Origin: CAWCDJ01 sp963796675
GTDB lineage: Bacteria; Acidobacteriota; Terriglobia; Bryobacterales; Bryobacteraceae
Direction of reading: 5' to 3'
Length of the DNA stretch: 64,000 nt
Assembly (NCBI GenBank): GCA_963796675.1
Contig: CAWCMS010000005.1
Span: 620,001 to 684,000 of the forward strand
Below the pieces are notes generated by a model, which saw only the letters and a list, made by a program, of their open reading frames with translations, had not been told where the DNA came from and ran no database searches. This document shows positions 9,083-17,949 of this stretch, piece after piece. Positions within the stretch are counted from its first letter, which is position 1. Every line of letters begins with the position of its first letter. The position numbers and the translations under genes are program-made.

Positions 9083-10764
9083 TCAGTTGCGCTGGTAGAT
9101 CACCTTGCCGTCGAAAATCGTCATGTCCACCTTGGCGCTCCCGATCTCCTCCGGCGGGATCGTGAAGATGTCCTGGGAAAGCACCACCAGATCGGCCAGC
9201 TTGCCGGGTTCGACGGAGCCTTTGACGGACTCCTGATGTTCCGCGAACGCAGACCCCATAGTGTACGCATGCACGGCTTGAGCAACCGTAATGCGCTGCT
9301 CCGGCGTCCAACCCCGCGGGTTCTTGCCGTCGAGGGTGCGACGCGTAACGGCTGCGTAGATGCCGGCCAGCGGATCGAGCGGAGCCACAGGCCAATCGGA
9401 GCCGAAGGCGAGTGTGGCGCCGGCATCCAGCAGGGACCTCCAGGCATAGCTCGACTGGATCCTCTTCGGGCCGATGACGCCTTCCACCCATCGCCCGTCG
9501 TCGATGGCGTGGTAGGGCTGCATCGAAGCAATCACGCCGAGTTTGGCGAAGCGCGGGTAATCTTCCGGGTGCAGATGTTGCGCATGCTCGATGCGCAGGC
9601 GGCGATCGGCGGGGCCATTTTCCTTTTCCAGGCGCGCATAGAGATCGAGAATGGTGCGATTGGCGCGGTCGCCGATGGCGTGGATCGAAAGCTGCAAGCC
9701 GGCTCGATCCGCCTCACGCAGCGAAGCGTAGAAGTGGTCGATATCGAGAAGATCGGGGCTAGCGAGGCCGCGCTTGGAGGGATTGTTGGCGAACGGCTCA
9801 TCCATCCACGCCGTGGCGGAGCCGATCGCGCCGTCGGCAAACGCTTTCAAGTTGCCGATTCTAAGGAGCGGTCCGCCGAAGGGTGCGGTGATGCCGGAAT
9901 CGGCGAGCGCCTTCCAGTCCCGGATGTTCATCGCCTCGTAGATCCGCACGGACAACTTGCCGGCGCGCTCCACCTTCTGAAACTCCCGAAAAAGATCGGG
10001 CTGTTCGCGGTCTTCAGCGCTGTCCGCCATGTTCTGCACGCTGGTGACGCCGTGGGCGGCCGCTTCGCGCATGGCTGCCTCCATGGCACGGTCCTCTTCG
10101 CCAGACGAAACGGATGGCATGACATGCACAACCAGCTCGGCCGCGGCGTCTTTGAGAATTCCGGTGGGGTTGCCCTCGCGATCGCGCTCGATTTCGCCGC
10201 CGGGGGGTCCTTCGTGTTTCGATCGATGCCGGCGAGTTGGAGGGCCAAGGCGTTGGCCAGGGCCATGTGGCCATCCAGCCGCCACAACAGCGCGGGATGA
10301 TCTTCCGTGACGCCATCGATCAATTGATGCGCCGGGAGCGTTGCGGGAGTCCAGGCTTGGTGGTCCCATACGCCATCACGAATCCATGCGCCTTTGGGGA
10401 GGGTCCGGGCGAATTGAGCGATGCGCTCGCGGAATTCGGCCTGGCTCTTGGCGCTGCGGAGTTGCACCGTGATCAGAGATTCGCCGCCAATCAGGAAATG
10501 GACATGGGAGTCGTTGAAACCGGGCAACAGCAGACGGCCATGGAGATCGACCATCCGGGTCGAAGGACCGGCCAACTTCCGGATGTCCTCATCGTCTCCG
10601 ACGGCCAGAATAGTGGGGCCATCCAGAGCTACTGCCCGCGCGACCGGATGCGCTGGATTCTCCGTCCATACCTTCCCATTGACCAGGATCAAACTGGCCT
10701 GTTGCGCTGCCGCGAGCCAGCAGAAGGTGACAAGCATCGTCAAAACCGACAACTTCCGACGCAA
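9083..10764 (-). CDS. Exported amidohydrolase (YtcJ-like, amidohydrolase_3), frameshifted
   Basis: A metal-dependent amidohydrolase of the YtcJ/LAF3 type. The N-terminal half has the metal motif GFNDSHVHF and WIRDGVWDHQAW; the C-terminal half has LQLSIHAIGDRAN, RIEHAQHL and LAFGSDWPV. The halves are in different frames. Within a run of six G at 10202-10207 (six C on the coding strand) one base is missing; adding it gives KDPPGGEIERDREGNPTGIL, the expected continuation. This is a typical homopolymer error site. The TTG at 10764 is chosen because GGAGG lies 10 bases upstream and the product then begins with a signal peptide ending WLAAAQ. It is downstream of katG but separated from it by a strong terminator. 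Confidence 0.85.
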
Positions 10765-10802
10765 TTTGAAAAAGCCTCCAAAAGGATGCCGAACCGAACC
10801 GG

Positions 10803-10846
10803 CCGGCAAAAAAGAGAGAGCGACGAACTTAGGGCTCGTCGCTCTC
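10803..10846 (-). terminator. Rho-independent terminator of perR-katG
   Basis: An 11-bp perfect stem (GAGAGCGACGA at 10816-10826 pairing with 10836-10846) with a 9-base loop lies 14 bases past the katG stop. On the minus strand it is followed by CTCTTTTTT, the classic U tract. Confidence 0.9.
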
Positions 10847-10859
10847 CAACCCGCCGTGG

Positions 10860-13112
10860 TCAGGCGAGGTCGTAGCGATCGGCGTTCATCACCTTGCTCC
10901 ACGCCGCCGCGAAGTCTTTCACGAACGTCTCCTTCGAGTCGTCACATGCATAGACTTCAGCGACCGCCCGGAGCTGGGAGTTGGAACCGAAGACGAGGTC
11001 GGTGCGGGTGCCGGTCCATTTGAGTTCACCGGTCGCGCGGTCGCGACCCTCATATACGCCCTCGGTCGAGGAGGGCTGCCACTTCGTGTTCATATCGAGC
11101 AGGTTGACGAAGAAGTCATTTGTCAGCGTCCCGGGGTGGCTGGTGAAGACGCCATGCTTGGTCTGCCCGAAGTTCGTGTTGAGAGCGCGCATGCCGCCGA
11201 TGAGAACCGTCACCTCGGGGGCAGTCAACTTCATCAACTGCGCACGATCGACCAACTGCTCTTCGGCGGATCGTGGATCGCCCATCCGGCGGTAGTTGCG
11301 GAACGCATCCGCCGCGGGTTCCAGGACGGCGAAGGAGTGGACGTCGGTCTGGTCCTGGGAAGCATCCGAACGGCCCGGCGCGAAGGGGATTTTCACGTCG
11401 ACGCCGGCTTTCCTGGCGGCTTCTTCGATCGCCGCGTCGCCGCCGAGAACGATCAGGTCGGCAAGGGAAACCTGCTTGCCGCCGGAATGCGAGGCGTTGA
11501 ACTCCTTCTGGACGGACTCCAGTTTCTCGAGGGCCTTCGCAAGTTCGGCCGGCTGGTTGACCTCCCAATCCTTTTGAGGCGAGAGCCGAATGCGTGCGCC
11601 GTTGGCTCCGCCGCGCATGTCGGAGCCGCGGAAGGTCGACGCCGATGCCCAGGCAGTCGAGACCAGTTGAGAGATCGAAAGGCCGGATTTGAGAATCTTG
11701 GCCTTCAAAGCGGCAGTGTCCTGCTCGTTGATCAATTCGTGATTGACGGCGGGAAGGGGGTCCTGCCAGAGTTGGGGCTCTTTCGGAACCAGCGGGCCGA
11801 GGTAGCGCGAGATGGGGCCCATATCGCGGTGCGTCAGCTTGAACCATGCCTTGGCGAACGCGTCCGCGAACTCCTGCGGATGATCGAGAAAGCGCTTGGC
11901 AATCGGCGCATAGATCGGATCCATTCTGAGGGAGAGATCCGTCGTGAACATGATCGGGGCATGCCGCTGTTTCGGATCGTGAGCATCGGGAACGGTGCCG
12001 GCACCGGCGCCGCCCTTGGGAATCCACTGGTTCGCACCGGCGGGGCTCTTCACGAGCTCCCACTCGTAGTTGAACAGGTTTTCGAGGTAGTTGTTGTCCC
12101 ACTTGGCCGGCTGCGTGGTCCAGGCGCCTTCGAGTCCGCTACCGATGGTGTGAACGCCGCTGCCGTTGCCGTAGGTATTCGTCCAGCCCAAGCCCTGGTC
12201 AACGATATCGGCGGCTTCAGGCTCCGGGCCGACGTACTTGGCTGGTTCGGCGGCGCCGTGGGCTTTGCCGAAGGTGTGTCCGCCGGCGATGAGGGCGACG
12301 GTCTCTTCGTCATTCATCGCCATGCGGGCGAACGTTTCGCGGATATCGCGCGCCGCCGCGACGGGATCGGGCTTGCCGTTGGGGCCTTCGGGATTGACGT
12401 AGATCAGACCCATCTGCACCGCGCCGAGAGGATTTTCGAGCTGGCGATCGCCGCTGTAGCGTTCGTCTGCCAGCCATTTTCCTTCACGGCCCCAATAGAT
12501 GTCCTCTTCGGGCTCCCAAACGTCCTCACGGCCGCCTCCGAAGCCGAAAGTCTTAAAGCCCATCGAGTCCAGGGCGACATTGCCGGCGAGCACCATGAGG
12601 TCGGCCCAGGAGATCTTGCGGCCGTACTTCTGCTTAATCGGCCAGAGCAGGCGGCGTGCCTTATCGAGGTTGACGTTGTCGGGCCAGCTATTGAGGGGCG
12701 CGAAGCGCTGCGAGCCGGATCCGGCGCCGCCGCGACCATCGGCGATGCGGTACGTGCCGGCGCTGTGCCATGCCATACGGATGAAGAACGGGCCGTAGTG
12801 GCCGTAGTCGGCCGGCCACCAGGACTGCGAGTCCGTCATCAGGGTATGGAGGTCCTTGATTACGGCATTCAGGTCAAGGCTCTTGAATTCTTTGGCGTAG
12901 TTGAATCCCTTGTCCATTGGATTGGACAAGGAAGAGTGCTGGTGAAGCACTTTCAGGTTGAGCTGGTTCGGCCACCATTCCGAATTCGTGGGGCCTTTCG
13001 TCATGCTGCTATGCGCGCCGTGCGCAACGGGGCACTTGGATTCGGTTGACATAGTTTGCTCCTGATTCGCGGGGATAGGCGACCCCGCTGCCGTGGTGAG
13101 TTGTTTCTCCAT
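10860..13112 (-). CDS. katG: Catalase-peroxidase KatG
   Basis: Bifunctional haem catalase-peroxidase of about 750 residues with the usual two duplicated peroxidase domains. The active N-terminal domain carries RMAWHSAGTYR (distal Arg, Trp, His) and AGGHTFGKAHGA (proximal His). The C-terminal domain carries LIVLGGDAAIEEAA and GVFTSHPGTLTNDFFVNLLDM and ends with ADRYDLA. The frame is intact. Two starts are good: ATG 13112 after GAAGGAGGAG (chosen, strongest Shine-Dalgarno) and ATG 13052 (MSTESKCPVAHG), which matches the usual KatG N-terminus and also has AGGAG. The gene lies 100 bases after perR on the same strand, as in the furA-katG layout, so peroxide induction through PerR is likely. Confidence 0.96.
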   Translation of the reverse strand: MEKQLTTAAGSPIPANQEQTMSTESKCPVAHGAHSSMTKGPTNSEWWPNQLNLKVLHQHSSLSNPMDKGFNYAKEFKSLDLNAVIKDLHTLMTDSQSWWPADYGHYGPFFIRMAWHSAGTYRIADGRGGAGSGSQRFAPLNSWPDNVNLDKARRLLWPIKQKYGRKISWADLMVLAGNVALDSMGFKTFGFGGGREDVWEPEEDIYWGREGKWLADERYSGDRQLENPLGAVQMGLIYVNPEGPNGKPDPVAAARDIRETFARMAMNDEETVALIAGGHTFGKAHGAAEPAKYVGPEPEAADIVDQGLGWTNTYGNGSGVHTIGSGLEGAWTTQPAKWDNNYLENLFNYEWELVKSPAGANQWIPKGGAGAGTVPDAHDPKQRHAPIMFTTDLSLRMDPIYAPIAKRFLDHPQEFADAFAKAWFKLTHRDMGPISRYLGPLVPKEPQLWQDPLPAVNHELINEQDTAALKAKILKSGLSISQLVSTAWASASTFRGSDMRGGANGARIRLSPQKDWEVNQPAELAKALEKLESVQKEFNASHSGGKQVSLADLIVLGGDAAIEEAARKAGVDVKIPFAPGRSDASQDQTDVHSFAVLEPAADAFRNYRRMGDPRSAEEQLVDRAQLMKLTAPEVTVLIGGMRALNTNFGQTKHGVFTSHPGTLTNDFFVNLLDMNTKWQPSSTEGVYEGRDRATGELKWTGTRTDLVFGSNSQLRAVAEVYACDDSKETFVKDFAAAWSKVMNADRYDLA

Positions 13113-13212
13113 CTTTACTCCTCCTTCGAATGAGGCGTTCCCCTGCGGGCAATCGCCACCGATCGCGCGTTGCTGCCGCGCGCCATTCGTCCGGTAATCG
13201 CACCTTCGAGGT

Positions 13213-13635
13213 CTAACGGGAAGGCCGGGGAACACACTTTGTACAGAGTCCCCGAAAAATGAGTTCGCATTCGCGAAGAATCCGTTTGCCGAGGGAGTTG
13301 GTAGCCGGCCTGGGCACGTCGTACCATTCCATGTCCTCAACGCTACCGCAGCGGTCGCAAATGAAATGGTGATGCCGCATACCCTTCGCATCGAATCGCG
13401 CGGAGCGGCCCTCGACGGCGACTTCGCGTACCAGACCCGCCTGGACCAGGTCCCGCAAATTGTTGTAAGTGGTGGCCCGCGAAGAGCGCGGATCCACCCG
13501 GTTCACCGCCTCGAAGATTTCGGCGGCAGTGGGATGGCCTTCGTATTCCATGAGGAATGCCATGACGGCGTAGCGCTGCGGCGTGCAGCGCAAGCCGCCG
13601 CTCTCCAAAGACCGTTTAATCGTCTCGGCATCCAC
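13213..13635 (-). CDS. perR: Fur-family peroxide regulator (PerR-like)
   Basis: A 140-residue Fur-family repressor. The winged helix (about 1-85) has LRCTPQRYAVMAFL and the DNA-contact segment SSRATTYNNLRDLVQAGLVREV. The dimer domain has GMRHHHFICDRCG and LCTKC, the CxxC pairs forming the structural zinc site. The link to katG and the PerR-type box over its own promoter support PerR rather than iron-Fur or Zur. The fairly short C-terminus (140 residues) is normal for PerR. It is first gene of the perR-katG operon and divergent from the hybrid kinase. Predicted mechanism: iron-dependent histidine oxidation by peroxide releases it from DNA. Confidence 0.92.
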   Translation of the reverse strand: MDAETIKRSLESGGLRCTPQRYAVMAFLMEYEGHPTAAEIFEAVNRVDPRSSRATTYNNLRDLVQAGLVREVAVEGRSARFDAKGMRHHHFICDRCGSVEDMEWYDVPRPATNSLGKRILRECELIFRGLCTKCVPRPSR

Positions 13636-13642
13636 TAAGTAT

Positions 13643-13673
13643 TTAGATTATGTCTAATGTGATATTTTGTCAA
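13643..13673 (-). promoter_or_regulatory. perR promoter with overlapping PerR box
   Basis: On the minus strand TTGACA (13673-13668), exactly 17 bases, then TAATCT (13650-13645) form a good housekeeping-type promoter. The imperfect palindrome TTAGATTATGTCTAA at 13643-13657 fits the PerR-box pattern TTAnAATnATTnTAA in its TTA/TAA ends and covers the -10. The predicted transcription start, about 13638, is only about 3 bases before the perR ATG, so the message is nearly leaderless. The box also overlaps the first possible start of the divergent kinase (13650). Confidence 0.75.
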
Positions 13674-16643
13674 GACTCGTACGAACTCGCAGTCCGCCCG
13701 ATCGATGGGCAATGGAAACGCAAGGAATGGACATTACAAACAGATATAATTCGTCACATGCCTGCGATCTCTTCGGGTGGAACTGGCCACGCCGGGAGGT
13801 TGTATCTTGCGTCAAGCCAAATCAGCCATGCCGCGGTACGCAGCGGGACCCGGCAGGAACTACTCGACGAAGTAGTACGAGTGCTGGTGGAATCCGGGGG
13901 ATTCGCGATGGCGAGCGCCGCCTGGTACGATCCGGCCAGCCACGAATTGAAGCCTGTAGCCCGGTTCGGAAAGGCCATCGGCTATCTCGATCGGGTTCAT
14001 ATTTTCGGCGATGAGCGGCCGGAGGGACAGGGCCCGGCAGGCACGGCGTTCCGATCAGGATCCTGTTACGTCTGCCAGGATCTGATGAAGGATCCACGAA
14101 CGGTACCGTGGCGCGAAGCGGCCGCCGTCTGCGGCTGGCATGCCTCGGCCGCAATCCCGATCTCGATGGGCGGAACCCCTTGGGGCGTGGTTTCGGCGTA
14201 TTCCTGCGAGACGGGGATCTTCGGCCCCGAGGAAGCGGCGTTGTTCGAGCAGGTTGCGACCGATGTATCGATCGGCCTGGACCGCCTGGATGCGGAAGAG
14301 AAGCGCCGTGAGGCACAAGCCGCGCTTGCCAGCAGCGAACGGCGGTTGAAACTCGTCATGGACGCCGCGGGGATCGGGACCTTCGACTGGGACTTGATGA
14401 CGGGACAGCTGCTCTGGGACGAGCAAAGCGAGCAACTGTTCGGTTATGAGCCAGGAGGGTTCGATGGAACCTACGCGACATTCGTCGATCGCGTCCACCC
14501 CGACGACAGGGCCAAAGTAGAACATTCGATCGCCCTGGCACTGAACGCCCGCATCCCGATGATCCACGAATTCCGGATTGTCTGGCCTGACGGAAGCCTC
14601 CATTGGATCTCCAGCCGCGGCGAATTCACTTACGACGAGGCCGGCAGGCCGGTGCGGTTATACGGCGCGACGTTCAACATCGACGACCGCAAGCGGGCGG
14701 AGTTAGCTCTGAGCGAAAGCGAGGAGCGATTGCGGCAAGCGATTCGCGTCTCCGAACTTGGAATCTTCGACCACGATCATCTTGAAAATGTTATCTACTG
14801 GTCGCCTGAGCAGCGGGTGATGCACGGCGTGGACGCCGATACCCGGGTGACGCTCGAGTTGTACTACTCGCGTGTCCATCCCGCGGATCGTGAAAGAATC
14901 GCCGAACAGGTGCACCGGGCCCACGATCCCTCCGGCGACGGGCTGTTCGACGTGGAACACCGGCTGCTCTTGCCGGACGGTACCCTCCGCTGGACCAGGA
15001 CGCGGTCGCAGACGTTCTTCGAAGGGGAGGGCAAGGAGCGTCATCCGGTCCGAACCGTGGGCGCCGTCTCGGATATTACGGGGCCGAAGCGCGCTCAAGA
15101 GGAGCAGAAAAAGCTCGTCTCATTAGTGGAGATGAGCAACGAATTCATAGGAATCGCGACGCTGGAGGGAGACATCATCTACCTGAACAACGCCGCCATG
15201 CAACTGGTGGGGATCGAGAGCTCCGAAGAAGTCCGGCAAAAGACGATCTTCGATTTCGTCATCAACGCGGATCGGCGGCGGGTGGCGGCCGAGGTATACC
15301 CCTCCTTGTTGGAAGACGGCTTCTGGTCTGGAGAATTGCGGCTCAGGAATTTTCGGACAGGCGAGGCGATCGACACGGATGTGACCGGCTTCTACATTCG
15401 CGATGACCAGGGCGCCCCTCTATACATCGCGACCGTGACTCGCGATATCAGAGAGCGGAAGAAGGCCGAGGCGGAGAGAGCTCGACTGGAAGCCAGCTTG
15501 TTCCAGGCGCAGAAGATGGAGTCGATCGGGCGGCTGGCCGGTGGTGTCGCGCATGACTTCAACAACATGTTGACGGTCATTCTCGGTTTCGCCGAATTGG
15601 CGAAGGCCAAATCCCGGGTTGCTGAAATCGTGCAAAGCCACCTGGACGAAATCGTGAAGGCTGCCGAACGTTCGAGACAGATCACCCAGCAGCTGCTCGG
15701 ATTCTCGAGACAGCAGATCATCGCTCCGAAGCCGGTAGATCTGAACATGGTCATCGAGGACCTGCAGAATCCGCTCGCCCGGCTCATCGGAGAAGACGTC
15801 CACCTACTTTTCCATCCCGATCCGAATCTGTGGAAGTCACTGCTGGACCCCTCGCAAATCAACCAGATTCTGCTCAACCTGGCAGTCAATGCGCGGGACG
15901 CCATGCCCAACGGCGGAACACTGACGATCGAAACGGCAAACGCCCGGGTCACCGAGGAGTACACACGGACGCAGGTCAATATCACTGCCGGCGCTTACGT
16001 GATGATCGCAATCAGCGACAACGGCAGCGGGATGAGCCGCGAAACGCAGCGTCATCTCTTCGAGCCGTTTTTCACTACCAAGGAGAGAGGAACGGGATTG
16101 GGCCTGGCGACTGTTTACGGAATCGTCAAACAAAATGGCGGATTCGTGAATGTGTACAGCGAGGTCAATCAGGGGACGACCTTCCGGATCTACTTTCCCA
16201 GCGTGACCGGCGAAAGTGAATACCAGGAGCCGCCACGCGACCCGGCTCAGGCCGGAGCCGGTAGTGTCTTGCTGGTGGAGGACGACGAGTTGGTGCGCGG
16301 TGTGACGACGGCCGCGCTCGAGAGCCTCGGATACACACCGCTAGTGGCGGCCAGCGCGCAGGAGGCGCTGCGGATGTGCGCGGAGCCGGGCACGGAGATC
16401 CGGCTGATTCTCACCGACATCGTGATGCCTGGAATGAACGGCGCCGAATTGCGGGATCGCGTCAACGCCCTCCGTCCGGATATCAAGGTGCTCTTCATGT
16501 CCGGCTACACGTCGAACGTGATCGTGACTCACGGAGTGCTGAAGAAGGGCATCCACTTCATTCAGAAACCGTTCAGTATCGAAGAACTCGGCCGGAAGAT
16601 CGCGGAGGTCCTGGGATCTCCCGGCAACGGCTCCGAAGGCTGA
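13650..16643 (+). CDS. Hybrid sensor histidine kinase, GAF-PAS-PAS-PAS-HisKA-HATPase-REC
   Basis: A 997-residue cytoplasmic sensor. Order: GAF about 55-215; three PAS/PAC units about 230-350, 355-480 and 490-610; HisKA with phospho-His635 in GGVAHDFNNMLT; HATPase with N box (LNLAVNARDAMP), DNGSG and GTGLGLATV; and a receiver about 865-985 with Asp923 in LTDIVMPGMNG and Lys in IQKPFS. No membrane segment is seen. The ATG at 13650 is inside the PerR box and has no ribosome site; ATG 13758 (MPAISSGG) is an equally good start and follows a TATAAT at 13745-13750. The layout suggests peroxide or PerR may influence its expression. There is no separate partner regulator next to it. Confidence 0.9.
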   Translation: MSNVIFCQDSYELAVRPIDGQWKRKEWTLQTDIIRHMPAISSGGTGHAGRLYLASSQISHAAVRSGTRQELLDEVVRVLVESGGFAMASAAWYDPASHELKPVARFGKAIGYLDRVHIFGDERPEGQGPAGTAFRSGSCYVCQDLMKDPRTVPWREAAAVCGWHASAAIPISMGGTPWGVVSAYSCETGIFGPEEAALFEQVATDVSIGLDRLDAEEKRREAQAALASSERRLKLVMDAAGIGTFDWDLMTGQLLWDEQSEQLFGYEPGGFDGTYATFVDRVHPDDRAKVEHSIALALNARIPMIHEFRIVWPDGSLHWISSRGEFTYDEAGRPVRLYGATFNIDDRKRAELALSESEERLRQAIRVSELGIFDHDHLENVIYWSPEQRVMHGVDADTRVTLELYYSRVHPADRERIAEQVHRAHDPSGDGLFDVEHRLLLPDGTLRWTRTRSQTFFEGEGKERHPVRTVGAVSDITGPKRAQEEQKKLVSLVEMSNEFIGIATLEGDIIYLNNAAMQLVGIESSEEVRQKTIFDFVINADRRRVAAEVYPSLLEDGFWSGELRLRNFRTGEAIDTDVTGFYIRDDQGAPLYIATVTRDIRERKKAEAERARLEASLFQAQKMESIGRLAGGVAHDFNNMLTVILGFAELAKAKSRVAEIVQSHLDEIVKAAERSRQITQQLLGFSRQQIIAPKPVDLNMVIEDLQNPLARLIGEDVHLLFHPDPNLWKSLLDPSQINQILLNLAVNARDAMPNGGTLTIETANARVTEEYTRTQVNITAGAYVMIAISDNGSGMSRETQRHLFEPFFTTKERGTGLGLATVYGIVKQNGGFVNVYSEVNQGTTFRIYFPSVTGESEYQEPPRDPAQAGAGSVLLVEDDELVRGVTTAALESLGYTPLVAASAQEALRMCAEPGTEIRLILTDIVMPGMNGAELRDRVNALRPDIKVLFMSGYTSNVIVTHGVLKKGIHFIQKPFSIEELGRKIAEVLGSPGNGSEG

Positions 16644-16653
16644 CGTGGCAGCC

Positions 16654-17874
16654 TCACTTCGGCGTCACATGGATCAGGGCGCCGGGGTTGCGGTCTTCCA
16701 ACATCCAGAGCGAGCCATCGGGGCCTTCCTCGACATCGCGAATGCGCTTACCCACTTCCCAACGCTCGGCGGACTTTGCGCCGCCATGGCCGTCAAAGAT
16801 GAAGCGGTTGACCGACTGGGTCGCGAGACCGCTGACAAAGCCGCTACCGTTCCATTGCGGGAAGGTTTTGGTGCCGCGGTAGAACATCAGATTGCCCGGT
16901 GCGATCACCGGCGCCCAATAGATTACGGGCTTCGCCAGGTCGGGCCTGGATTCGGGCTTGGGAATCGGCACACCGTTATAGTTCTCGCCATAGGAGACAA
17001 GCGGCCAACCGTAATTCTTGCCCTTCTCGATCAGGTTCAACTCGTCGCCGCCGCGCGGGCCATGCTCGACCTCCCACAATTCGCCGGCGGGCGAAAAGGC
17101 CAGGCCGTAGGGCGTGCGGACGCCGCTGGCCCAGGTTTCCGCCGGCGTCAGATTAGGGCCGGGAAACGTATAGGTGCTGACCACCTTCGCGGTCTTGGCC
17201 GCTTCGGTGTCACGCGGCGGATCGATCAGAGGAATGGTGGCAGCGCCGGTTTTGCCGAAGTTCGGATTGCCGGGGGCCGGTTTGCCGTCGAGCGTGAGGC
17301 GCAGGATCTTGCCTTCCGGCTGATTCGGATCCTGGGCGGGGGTGAAGCGCTGGCGGTCGCCGACTGTCAGGAAGAGATACTTGTGGTCGGGCGAAAAGGC
17401 GATCTGCGCGCCTTCCTGCCCACCCTTGCCCTTGGGCATCTGGCGCCATAGCACCTCCAGGTTTTCGAGCTTCGCCGAAGTGGCGGTGACGTTCAGTTTG
17501 GCGCGCGCGAGCGCCAGGCCTCCGCCATACTCACCAGGCTCGGCGTAGGTGAGATAGATGCTGTGGTCTTTGTCGTAATGAGGCGAGAGAAAGACGCCGT
17601 GCATGCCGCTCTGTCCCTGCCAGTAGACCGCGGGCGTATTCTCGACCTGGATCTTCTCCCCCTTCTGAGTCACGAGCCAAACGGGTCCGGGCTTTTCGGT
17701 GACCAGCATGCGGCCATCCGGCAGGAAGGCCAGCCGCCAGGGTAGTTTAAACGTGGCCACTGTGGTCATGGTGAAGGGCAGGGTGGCTTCTGGTTTCTGT
17801 TCACCGACATTGACCTGGGCCCAGGCCGCCATCCCAACCAGGGTGAAAAGCAGCGCCGTTTTTGCCAATTTCAT
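16654..17874 (-). CDS. PQQ-dependent aldose sugar dehydrogenase (YliI/soluble GDH-like)
   Basis: A 406-residue periplasmic six-bladed propeller of the soluble glucose/aldose dehydrogenase family. Signal peptide MKLAKTALLFTLVGMAAWAQ. Family motifs: LPWRLAFLPDGRMLVTEKPG, GGQEGAQIAFSPDHKYLF, SGVRTPYGLAFSPAGELWEVEHGPRGGDELNLI (partly quoted regions in the middle of the protein) and KNYGWPLVSYGENYNG. ATG 17874 follows GGAGAG and gives the clean signal peptide; a longer frame to 17940 lacks homology. It would oxidise sugars with PQQ and pass electrons to the membrane. No PQQ synthesis genes are in the window. Its end is 10 bases from the convergent kinase. Confidence 0.88.
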   Translation of the reverse strand: MKLAKTALLFTLVGMAAWAQVNVGEQKPEATLPFTMTTVATFKLPWRLAFLPDGRMLVTEKPGPVWLVTQKGEKIQVENTPAVYWQGQSGMHGVFLSPHYDKDHSIYLTYAEPGEYGGGLALARAKLNVTATSAKLENLEVLWRQMPKGKGGQEGAQIAFSPDHKYLFLTVGDRQRFTPAQDPNQPEGKILRLTLDGKPAPGNPNFGKTGAATIPLIDPPRDTEAAKTAKVVSTYTFPGPNLTPAETWASGVRTPYGLAFSPAGELWEVEHGPRGGDELNLIEKGKNYGWPLVSYGENYNGVPIPKPESRPDLAKPVIYWAPVIAPGNLMFYRGTKTFPQWNGSGFVSGLATQSVNRFIFDGHGGAKSAERWEVGKRIRDVEEGPDGSLWMLEDRNPGALIHVTPK

Positions 17875-17949
17875 CGTTATCTCTCCGTGCATGTTTACGC
17901 GAATGAGTCCAGTATACCCGGCGGCCTGGAGCGCTTTCATTACCGCGGG

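Noticed and set aside
11136..13049. 637-codon plus-strand open frame
   Set aside because: Lies fully antisense to katG, which is clearly real; translated text is low-complexity Ala/Gly/Arg-rich.
13650..13760. Sigma-70 promoter for the hybrid kinase built on TATAAT 13745-13750 and TGGACA 13728-13733
   Set aside because: The spacing is only 11 bases, too short for a normal promoter.
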